Of a DNA stretch of 9,213 nucleotides, positions 1 through 4,781 are shown piece by piece. Location: assembly GCA_050014415.1 (NCBI GenBank), contig JBEKDJ010000178.1:1-9213 (forward strand). Direction: 5' to 3'. The notes below the pieces were generated by a model. The model worked only from the letters and a program-made list of their open reading frames with translations, ran no database searches and was not told the origin of the DNA. Source of the stretch: JBEKDJ01 sp050014415. Its GTDB lineage: Bacteria > Desulfobacterota > BSN033 > UBA1163. A program made the translations under genes and the position numbers. The number at the start of each line of letters is the position of its first letter. Position 1 is the stretch's first letter.

Positions 1-86
1 TCTTTGAAAGGAGCAAAAACCGAAAAATAGTTATTTCTGAAAGTATTTTCGTATTTGTAGCCGGGGCCTGGACCCGGGACAAGAAA

Positions 87-848
87 ATGGCAACTGAATC
101 ATCGAGTTTAGTCTTCCAATCCGATAACCCTTTGATTAGTGGAATCGGTCGAGTCCTAAGTCGGGTATCGGGTTTCAAAGAAATGGCCCGTGCTTATTAC
201 TTTGAGGTTATTCTATCTCCTTATCGATGCCCGGATTGCAGTGGTAGGCTACAAATGACCAGCCAAAGCCAATGTTCCTGTTCCTGTGGGAAGACCTTTG
301 ATCCTACCCTTACGTTTCAACAGAGTTCTTGTTGTTCTGCCAAATTGGTCAGGAAGACCTTTCATTATGCGTGTTCCCGGTGCCATCAGACCGTTCCCTC
401 CAGGTTTCTTTTTGATGAGAGACTTTTTGACAAAGCCTATTTCCGGGAAATGATGCAACAGGCCAGGGATCGAGAGAGGAAAAAGAGGGAAGAATTAAAG
501 GCTATTCTTTCCAGTTCAAGGTCGGACAACCTTATCCTGTTGGAAGAGCCTTGTCTTGATTCTATTGCCGGTCTGACAGAAGCGTTAAACGGTTTCATTG
601 GAACAGAGGTATCAGGGGTTCAGGATTTCTTGTCCAGACCGGGTTTTTCCCTTGAGGATTACCGAGGCCATTTGCTTTCTGTGATTGGAAACAGATCCGT
701 ACTCTTTTCGGATATTACGCCTCTGATTAAAGATTGGCGGAAGGATAAAATCTGGCGTTTTGTAACGCTCATTTTCATGCGGCAAGACCGAGAGGTAATG
801 TTGACCCAGGATGGTTTGGATATTCTGGTGGAGAGGTTTACAGAATGA
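87..848 (+). CDS. Double zinc-ribbon protein of unknown function
   Basis: I do not recognise this 253-residue protein. Residues 48-99 hold nine cysteines: CPDC at 48-51, three at 63, 65 and 67, a CC pair at 82-83 and CSRC at 96-99. This looks like two adjacent zinc ribbons, as in many nucleic-acid-binding proteins. A basic, charged helix follows (about 117-140), then a mixed C-terminal domain without a known motif. The start is uncertain. The ATG has only a weak GGGA upstream, and the frame stays open without a stop, and without any in-frame ATG, GTG or TTG, back to the left edge of the window, so the gene may begin outside it. Its end overlaps the next gene by 4 bases (ATGA), so the two are probably co-translated. 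A DNA- or RNA-binding role is an inference from the zinc ribbons only. Confidence 0.75.
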   Translation: MATESSSLVFQSDNPLISGIGRVLSRVSGFKEMARAYYFEVILSPYRCPDCSGRLQMTSQSQCSCSCGKTFDPTLTFQQSSCCSAKLVRKTFHYACSRCHQTVPSRFLFDERLFDKAYFREMMQQARDRERKKREELKAILSSSRSDNLILLEEPCLDSIAGLTEALNGFIGTEVSGVQDFLSRPGFSLEDYRGHLLSVIGNRSVLFSDITPLIKDWRKDKIWRFVTLIFMRQDREVMLTQDGLDILVERFTE

Positions 849-1213
849 AGCTTACGGTCAAAGACAGAGACTTCCTGGAAAGGCTTAAACGGTTCCTTGA
901 AAAAAAGGAATTGAAAATCAACCTTAAGGAGGATGGACTAAAACGGTTTGTCTTACGCCAGAACTATGGAGACAAGGTGGAGAAGGCTTTCGGTATGACT
1001 CGCCAGGGAGTTCGGTGGCGGTTTCATCACTTGTTTGAAATTTACATTGATGCTTACGAGGCACTGTTCTGGGTAGAAAGTCACTTTGGAACAGAGCTTC
1101 GCCAGATGGCTTTGGAGATAGCTAGGGAGCGGGTGGCCCTTAGAAAAAAAGCCTCCTCAAAGGGGGTTTTTGAGGCTTATCGTCGACAAAATGGGTGTCC
1201 GAAGCCCAGATGA
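845..1213 (+). CDS. Small basic helical protein, possible helix-turn-helix
   Basis: This 122-residue, lysine- and arginine-rich protein is unrecognised. Its start overlaps the previous stop codon (ATGA), with GGAGAGG about 8 bases upstream, so it is translated from the same message as the zinc-ribbon gene. Residues about 43-65 (DKVEKAFGMTRQGVRWRFHH) look like a helix-turn-helix, with 'GMTRQGVRWR' as turn and recognition helix. The rest is predicted by eye to be helical. The last 20 or so codons run through a strong stem-loop (1149-1178), and the C-terminal stretch after RKK reads less like a conserved protein. The original C-terminus may therefore have been altered. A DNA-binding role is inference. 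Confidence 0.7.
   Translation: MKLTVKDRDFLERLKRFLEKKELKINLKEDGLKRFVLRQNYGDKVEKAFGMTRQGVRWRFHHLFEIYIDAYEALFWVESHFGTELRQMALEIARERVALRKKASSKGVFEAYRRQNGCPKPR
1144..1178 (-). terminator. Candidate minus-strand intrinsic terminator
   Basis: Read on the minus strand, a stem (AAGCCTC pairing with GAGGCTT, arms 1172-1178 and 1149-1155) is followed directly by a run of T (plus-strand A tract 1144-1150). Nested within it is another pairing, CCTCAAA (1155-1161) with TTTGAGG (1169-1175). This has the shape of a rho-independent terminator for transcription coming from the right. It lies inside the 3' end of a plus-strand gene, and I see no convincing minus-strand gene just upstream for it to serve. Confidence 0.4.
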
Positions 1214-1252
1214 ACACCATGGAGAAAGTGAAGCTTTTCGCCCTCCTAAAAA

Positions 1253-1292
1253 TTCCATATTGAAATTCATGGAAGGGGTGAATAATCCCCTT
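1253..1292. repeat. Two adjacent small inverted repeats in the spacer
   Basis: In the spacer after the helical-protein gene, TTCCAT (1253-1258) pairs with ATGGAA (1269-1274). AAGGGG (1273-1278) pairs with CCCCTT (1287-1292). The two hairpins share two bases, so only one can be fully formed at a time. Neither has a convincing T run, so they are not clear terminators. They could be structured leader RNA or protein-binding sites. Confidence 0.35.
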
Positions 1293-1372
1293 TGGACAAT
1301 AAGGGTTTGCCACAGGGACCTCCTACCATGGCACCGGCAGTCCACGATCGCACAGTTTTCGGGAGGCCTCAA

Positions 1373-1440
1373 TTGACTTCAAAAGAACAGAATCCAAAGT
1401 CAAAAATTTTAACGGCAATGAGTTATTCGGTCATTGCGTT
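1373..1440. promoter_or_regulatory. Inverted repeats upstream of the winged-helix gene
   Basis: TTGACTT (1373-1379) is repeated inverted as AAGTCAA (1397-1403). GCAATGA (1415-1421) is repeated inverted as TCATTGC (1431-1437). The second hairpin extends through AAC/GTT (1411-1413 and 1438-1440) with one bulged G, giving 10 base pairs around a 9-base loop. It ends 38 bases before the next start codon. An operator for the encoded winged-helix protein or a leader-RNA hairpin both fit; nothing in the sequence decides between them. I found no good -10/-35 pair here. Confidence 0.35.
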
Positions 1441-1478
1441 GGATGACCTGTTTGATCCAAAAGGGGTAGGGTAAAATC

Positions 1479-1892
1479 ATGGCAAGGACTAAGATTGAGT
1501 TCAATGCCAAGAAAATCGATAAACTTCAGGGGCTTGATGAGTTAGCGCTATTGCTCTTTCCTGGGAATAGGAGGCACCAAAAGGTTTTCTTGGCGATCTT
1601 CATCGAGATCAAATACACCGATAATGGATTCCTCCCCCATCTTCGGCCTTTATGTGAGAAATACGAATTCTCGCCCAGAATGTTGGAGATAGTTCGTTCC
1701 AAAATGAAGCGCATGGGACTCATTGATCATGTTTCGAGGTTCTCAAGGGCTTACGGTTATAAAGACGGTTGGGTTCTCTCCACCCGATTTTCGCATTCTT
1801 TGATCCGGTTGGCTGAATTAGCTCGAGAGTTCAAAGACAAGAAGGATCCCTTACAAGAGCGTAAGGACCGAGACCTGTTCAGGTATCTATAA
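1479..1892 (+). CDS. Winged-helix-like DNA-binding protein
   Basis: This 137-residue basic protein has no family I can name. Residues 35-100 follow a winged-helix plan: a helix (KVFLAIFIEI), a second helix (LPHLRPLCEKY, about 52-62), a recognition-type helix (SPRMLEIVRSKMKRMGLI, about 65-82) and a likely beta wing around RFSRAYGYKDGWVLS. A charged tail ends in RKDRDLFRYL. The ATG follows an AGGGGTAGGG Shine-Dalgarno region. The gene stands alone behind a spacer rich in inverted repeats, which would suit an autoregulator, but that is inference. A diverged second copy of its last 11 codons lies about 900 bases downstream (see 2746-2793). It could be a transcription factor or a replication or partition protein. 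Confidence 0.75.
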   Translation: MARTKIEFNAKKIDKLQGLDELALLLFPGNRRHQKVFLAIFIEIKYTDNGFLPHLRPLCEKYEFSPRMLEIVRSKMKRMGLIDHVSRFSRAYGYKDGWVLSTRFSHSLIRLAELAREFKDKKDPLQERKDRDLFRYL

Positions 1893-1960
1893 AAGAGGCT
1901 GTTAAACCATAAAAGAATTTGTCAAAGTTTTCCCCGGCAGTCCCGGTGGAGCGACAAGTT

Positions 1961-2371
1961 CTACGATCTTTCTTCATTGTGGCTCCTAACAATGCGAAAA
2001 TCACTGACGCTTTTATACCCCTCGTGCCGGAGAGACAGCGCGAACTCTTGGGGACTACCTCCCGAATCTACGATCGTGCGAGCCGCTGCTAAATGCCTCT
2101 CAGCTATCTCCGAGGCAGAAGCTTCTTCATCGAATATCGCATCGGGTTTAACAAGGCAAAGGTGCTCAACCCATGAGTCTGGCCCAGTCTCCTTGTACCC
2201 AAAAATTGATGGCATATAACCACCGCGGCCCCCATAACTGCCGGATTCGTAACGAAAGCGCCCAGATGGGAGAGGAGCCTCCCTCATGTGAGCCTCTTTA
2301 GCCTCACAGCAATGCTTATATTTTTTGCCGCTCCCACACGGACATGGAGGGTTTCTTCCAATTTTCGCCAT
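1961..2371 (-). CDS. SEC-C zinc-motif protein
   Basis: This 136-residue protein begins with a complete SEC-C motif at residues 10-22 (CPCGSGKKYKHCC), four cysteines that bind one zinc ion. The motif is known from the C-terminus of SecA, where it contacts SecB, but it also occurs in many small stand-alone proteins of unknown role, often in accessory DNA. The remainder is a glycine/tyrosine-rich linker (about 36-55) and a C-terminal half with helical segments and no motif I recognise. AGGGAG lies 7 bases before the ATG. The gene runs against its neighbours, and a consensus promoter about 140 bases upstream faces it. A role in secretion should not be assumed. Confidence 0.85.
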   Translation of the reverse strand: MAKIGRNPPCPCGSGKKYKHCCEAKEAHMREAPLPSGRFRYESGSYGGRGGYMPSIFGYKETGPDSWVEHLCLVKPDAIFDEEASASEIAERHLAAARTIVDSGGSPQEFALSLRHEGYKSVSDFRIVRSHNEERS

Positions 2372-2422
2372 GCGATGCTCCCTGAATATGCCTTTATCTT
2401 TCTATCTTACTTGTAAAACTAT

Positions 2423-2578
2423 TTAGGTCAGCGGTGGCTGTAAGCCACTCCTTCGCCTCCCTTCTCTTTTAAGACCACATACCACCCAAGTTCGACAGGA
2501 GCTCCCTTTAAGTGCTGTGATTATACTGAGAAAACAATTAGTTGTCAAATTTGCCCGCAGGGCTTGTGCCTCTCCCAT
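2423..2578 (-). CDS. Doubtful 51-codon frame across the promoter region
   Basis: On the minus strand an ATG-started 51-residue frame (beginning MGEAQALRANLTTN) lies inside a frame open for 76 codons, from 2653 down to the TAA at 2423-2425. The translation looks protein-like and continues sensibly upstream of the ATG (for example PLQKRYESP). However, there is no Shine-Dalgarno site, and the consensus promoter at 2520-2548 sits inside it. It may be a fragment of a lost gene, a dispersed repeat that happens to be open, or chance. Confidence 0.15.
   Translation of the reverse strand: MGEAQALRANLTTNCFLSIITALKGSSCRTWVVCGLKREGRRRSGLQPPLT
2520..2548 (-). promoter_or_regulatory. Consensus sigma70 promoter facing the SEC-C gene
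   Basis: On the minus strand the sequence reads TTGACA (2548-2543), a spacer of exactly 17 bases, then TATAAT (2525-2520). Both hexamers match the bacterial housekeeping consensus perfectly. Transcription would start near 2512 and run leftwards, giving a leader of roughly 140 bases before the SEC-C start at 2371. The leader contains a small hairpin (GTGGCT-TAC-AGCCAC, plus-strand 2434-2448). Confidence 0.75.
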
Positions 2579-2745
2579 GGGCGATTCGTAGCGTTTCTGG
2601 AGCGGACATTTGGGTAGACGGCGGGTATCTCGTCTTAATGGTAGACTGGGTTGTTAGAATGCGCGAAGATTCTTCAGAGTTCGTAGGTTGAAGGGCTGGA
2701 AATTTCTCTTGAATCCAACTTGCCGGACTTTTCTAAGGGAGAATA

Positions 2746-2793
2746 GACCCCTGCCGAGACCGTAAGGACCTAGATCTGTTCAGGTATTTGTAA
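2746..2793 (+). pseudogene. Remnant: duplicated 3' end of the winged-helix gene
   Basis: Bases 2761-2793 match the last 33 bases of the winged-helix gene (1860-1892) at 29 of 33 positions, including the TAA stop. Read in the same frame, the copy ends RKDLDLFRYL and the gene ends RKDRDLFRYL. Three of the four differences are silent and one gives Arg to Leu. In-frame similarity continues a little upstream (DPCRD against DPLQE), but an in-frame TAA at 2734-2736 closes the frame, so no complete copy exists. Weak nucleotide resemblance may reach back to about 2705 with small insertions. It is either the tail of a decayed paralogue or the displaced end left when DNA inserted at the 3' end of the gene. 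Confidence 0.6.
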
Positions 2794-3009
2794 TAACCTT
2801 TCCTTCATTCCGCCTGTTTAACCTTTCCAAAAACAGCTCAAATTGGCCTCTTTCCTCTTTTTCTGCACTTTTCGCAACATTTTTTTTCACCAAAATAGGC
2901 TGAATGAAAGACTAACAGAGGTAAGTGGTGCAGAGCACAAGTTTAAAAGCATTTTCTTAGAACTTTTCGTTCTCATTCATGACAGTATTCTTTGTGTGGA
3001 GTTAATTTT

Positions 3010-3450
3010 GTGATTTTGAATTCTGACACGCGTTTTGGAGTTAAAGGATTAATCCTCTCTGGAGAAAGGGTTCTTCTCCTTCGGAAGCCAAACGGGGAAT
3101 ATGACCTTCCCGGAGGACGTCTTGAGATTGGAGAACGGAGTAAGGATGGTCTAAAAAGGGAGATCCTGGAAGAAACCGGATTATCAAAGGTTGAAGTCTA
3201 TGATTGGTTTGCTTGGTGGGCGTTCATTAACCGGCAAGGTATCAAAATCATGGGGACTACCTGGCTCTGTCTTTTTAAAGGAGGTCGGATTGCTTTAAGT
3301 TCCGAACATTCAGGGTATACCTTGAAGCCTCTGAATGAACTTAAAGGTCTCGGTATCTTTTCAAGGTATGCTTTGGATGAGTTTGACGCTTATTACGCAA
3401 GACAATTCGGGGAATGGAGGAGGTCAGATGGAGCATTGGGATCATGTTGA
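3010..3450 (+). CDS. Nudix hydrolase
   Basis: This protein of about 146 residues carries a textbook Nudix box at residues 36-58 (pattern G-x5-E-x7-R-E-U-x-E-E-x-G-U, with U a bulky hydrophobic residue). It reads GRLEIGE, seven residues, then REILEETGL. The glutamates of REILEE bind the divalent metals used to cleave nucleoside diphosphates linked to another group (X). The substrate cannot be told; house-cleaning of modified nucleotides or a role with the neighbouring genes are both possible. I chose the GTG at 3010 because GGAG lies 8 bases upstream; a TTG at 2992 in the same frame would add six residues. Its end overlaps the start of the next gene by 23 bases. Confidence 0.88.
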   Translation: MILNSDTRFGVKGLILSGERVLLLRKPNGEYDLPGGRLEIGERSKDGLKREILEETGLSKVEVYDWFAWWAFINRQGIKIMGTTWLCLFKGGRIALSSEHSGYTLKPLNELKGLGIFSRYALDEFDAYYARQFGEWRRSDGALGSC

Positions 3451-3685
3451 TTATTTACCGGTTGGGTGGAACGAATCGGAAGACCTGACGGATAAGGTTG
3501 AGGAAGGCGACACAATTCTAGAATTGTTCATCAATGTATATTTAGACCAGTATCGCCCTCAGGAGTTTATTGTAGATGATTTTTCTTTCGACGCCTTTAT
3601 ACCCCCGTGGGATAACTACGAAGATCAACTTGAGCAAATGAGACAAGAGGAACGTGGCAAAATGGTTCAAGAGAGGCTTCCGTAA
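3428..3685 (+). CDS. Small acidic protein, unknown function
   Basis: This 85-residue, strongly acidic protein is not recognised. The start at 3428 is set by the Shine-Dalgarno run GGAGGAGG directly upstream. The frame is open further left, but that part overlaps the Nudix coding region and does not read like protein. Visible features are an acidic helix-forming segment around residues 17-40, two tryptophans (positions 4 and 14) near the N-terminus, and a Glu/Gln-rich C-terminal helix (YEDQLEQMRQEERGKMVQER). It overlaps the Nudix gene by 23 bases and precedes the RemA-like gene by 15 bases, so the three are probably one transcript. Confidence 0.7.
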   Translation: MEHWDHVDYLPVGWNESEDLTDKVEEGDTILELFINVYLDQYRPQEFIVDDFSFDAFIPPWDNYEDQLEQMRQEERGKMVQERLP

Positions 3686-3700
3686 AGAAAGGAATTTACG

Positions 3701-3964
3701 ATGGTGATGGTCAAACTAGGTCACGGACAGTCAGTTCGGCGGGATTTGATCGAATCCATTCTAAGGCCAGATGGATCCTCGATGAAAAACCTGCGACAAG
3801 AGTACAAGGAAAGGGGGCGCCTGATCAATGCGACCTTCGGGCGTAAAACTCTAAGCATGATCCTTACGACTACGGGTAGGCTCTATCTCACCGCCTTCCA
3901 GTCCGAGACTCTGGAGGCCCGGGTGAATAATTCTAAGGTGCATAACAAGGATAATGACTTTTGA
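3701..3964 (+). CDS. RemA/DUF370-like DNA-binding regulator
   Basis: This 87-residue protein matches the RemA (DUF370) family over almost its full length. The key block at residues 39-50 (GRLINATFGRKT) corresponds to the family pattern G-x-L-I-D-A-T-x-G-R-R-T. Near the C-terminus LYLTAFQSETLEAR matches the family's V-I-L-S-A-V-Q-P-E-T-V-x-x-R. In Bacillus subtilis RemA is a ring-forming DNA-binding protein that activates biofilm-matrix and osmoprotection genes. The N-terminus here is shorter and diverged. AAAGGAA lies about 6 bases before the ATG. It follows the small acidic gene closely, and its end faces the stop of a minus-strand gene 11 bases away. Its targets here are unknown; the inverted repeats in this window are possible sites, but that is inference. 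Confidence 0.8.
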   Translation: MVMVKLGHGQSVRRDLIESILRPDGSSMKNLRQEYKERGRLINATFGRKTLSMILTTTGRLYLTAFQSETLEARVNNSKVHNKDNDF

Positions 3965-3975
3965 AGCATGGTGGT

Positions 3976-4251
3976 CTATTCCATGCCACTGGGAATTTCT
4001 GTATTCGATGGGGCTAAAGCATCCAAGTCCATGACCAAATATTCGAAGGCCAGCGATAAGCACAAGAGGGCTTTTGGGATGTCGTTCGTGTCCAAACTTG
4101 ATGTGGATTTCCATGAACCATCCGGCGCTTTGTACCTTTTCTGGAAAGCAACCTTCTTAATCTTGATCGTCTTTCCGTTTTGCTGGATCTCGTTTTCAAA
4201 TATCGAGGCCTCAATGGCCCCGGCTCGGAATCTTTTCTCAGGTTTTGGCAT
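3976..4251 (-). CDS. Small conserved protein of uncharacterised family
   Basis: This 91-residue protein starts MPKPEKRFRAGAIEASIFEN. It resembles, from memory, a family of short proteins in archaea and bacteria with a lysine-rich 'KFRAG' start, a Y-K-x-x-D-G-x-W-K-S-T core (residues about 40-50) and a DIPKA helix; I know no function for it. The start at 4251 is preferred over one ten codons upstream because GAGGTG lies 6 bases before it. The gene converges on the RemA-like gene, with 11 bases between the stops. It leaves a 192-base divergent spacer before the next plus-strand gene, which must hold the promoters of both. The long plus-strand frame over the same bases is its shadow. Confidence 0.75.
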   Translation of the reverse strand: MPKPEKRFRAGAIEASIFENEIQQNGKTIKIKKVAFQKRYKAPDGSWKSTSSLDTNDIPKALLCLSLAFEYLVMDLDALAPSNTEIPSGME

Positions 4252-4402
4252 GCAGATCACCTCAGTAGGTACCGGGAACACGTCAGACTATTTATTCTTT
4301 TCCATTCTGAATTCGTTAGCTTATTCAATAATTTATAAAAAATGTTTTTTGCCTCTCAATAAAAGCCTCAAGTTTTGGATTATAGGGATATGCGCACGAT
4401 GA

Positions 4403-4420
4403 AATTCCTCATGAGGTATT
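4403..4420. promoter_or_regulatory. Palindrome just before the right-hand operon
   Basis: CCTCATGAGG (4407-4416) is a perfect 10-base palindrome. The flanks AAT and ATT extend it to an 18-base near-palindrome with a single mismatched pair. It lies 23 bases before the first start codon of the six-gene run and just ahead of its Shine-Dalgarno site, where a repressor could act. No binding protein can be assigned. Confidence 0.3.
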
Positions 4421-4443
4421 CCGGAAGAAGGAGGGGTTGAACC

Positions 4444-4719
4444 ATGAAGAAGAAACCTTCAGATGCGGCCATCACTGCAGAGGCCTTGGATTTCTTCAAA
4501 TCTATAAGGGAACAATCTCCTGACGGTAATGAGCTAGTCATCGAAATCTTGGACAAACTATATAAGGATCTGCATGAGAAGCTTCTCGGAGACGTTCTCC
4601 AAAAGTCCAAAGGGCAAAACATGAATCCGCTTGGCCGGAGAAATGAAGCTCGCAGGCAAAGGGTGACAAGTGGGGGTAAAGAAAACAAGGCTGGAGAGCA
4701 AGGGGAGGGAGAAGAATAA
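4444..4719 (+). CDS. Small charged protein, first gene of the vWA operon
   Basis: This 91-residue protein is not recognised. AAGGAGGGG lies 7 bases before the ATG, a strong ribosome site. Residues 10-55 look helical (EALDFFKSIR, then LVIEILDKLYKDLHEKLLGDVL with hydrophobic spacing). The last 35 residues are polar, glycine- and charge-rich and probably disordered. There are no cysteines, no signal peptide and no membrane segment. It heads a run of co-directional genes and lies 62 bases before the vWA membrane gene, with no terminator visible between. It could be a small partner or adaptor of the membrane complex; that is position-based inference. Confidence 0.7.
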   Translation: MKKKPSDAAITAEALDFFKSIREQSPDGNELVIEILDKLYKDLHEKLLGDVLQKSKGQNMNPLGRRNEARRQRVTSGGKENKAGEQGEGEE

Positions 4720-4781
4720 CAAGAACCACTCTTCTATTCAGGAAGGGCCTATCAGGTTCTTTCCAACCCGGGAGGGTTTTG

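Larger units (their letters stand above)
2372..2991. other. Gene-poor stretch with promoter, gene remnant and AT-rich leader
   Basis: No convincing gene occupies these 620 bases. They hold the minus-strand promoter (2520-2548) and leader of the SEC-C gene, a doubtful minus-strand frame (2423-2578), and the repeated 3' end of the winged-helix gene (2746-2793). An AT-rich stretch (about 2794-2991) then leads into the Nudix gene. Within it are small hairpins (GTGC/GCAC near 2929-2939; AGAAC/GTTCT near 2959-2973) but no promoter for the Nudix gene that I would defend. Confidence 0.5.

Noticed and set aside
1292..1474. 60-codon plus-strand frame in the spacer, with an inner 18-codon frame (ATG at 1418) ending just before the winged-helix gene
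   Set aside because: There is no ribosome site, the upstream part is low-quality sequence, and the inner ATG lies within the inverted repeat. A leader peptide cannot be excluded but is not supported.
3968..4402. 144-codon plus-strand frame opposite the minus-strand gene at 3976-4251
   Set aside because: It has no Shine-Dalgarno site and its translation is uneven. The minus-strand frame has a good ribosome site and a recognisable conserved core.
4444..4719. Small charged protein as a radical SAM peptide (RiPP) precursor
   Set aside because: It has no cysteines, no leader-core layout and no glycine-rich or repeated core, and PflX-like enzymes are not known RiPP maturases.
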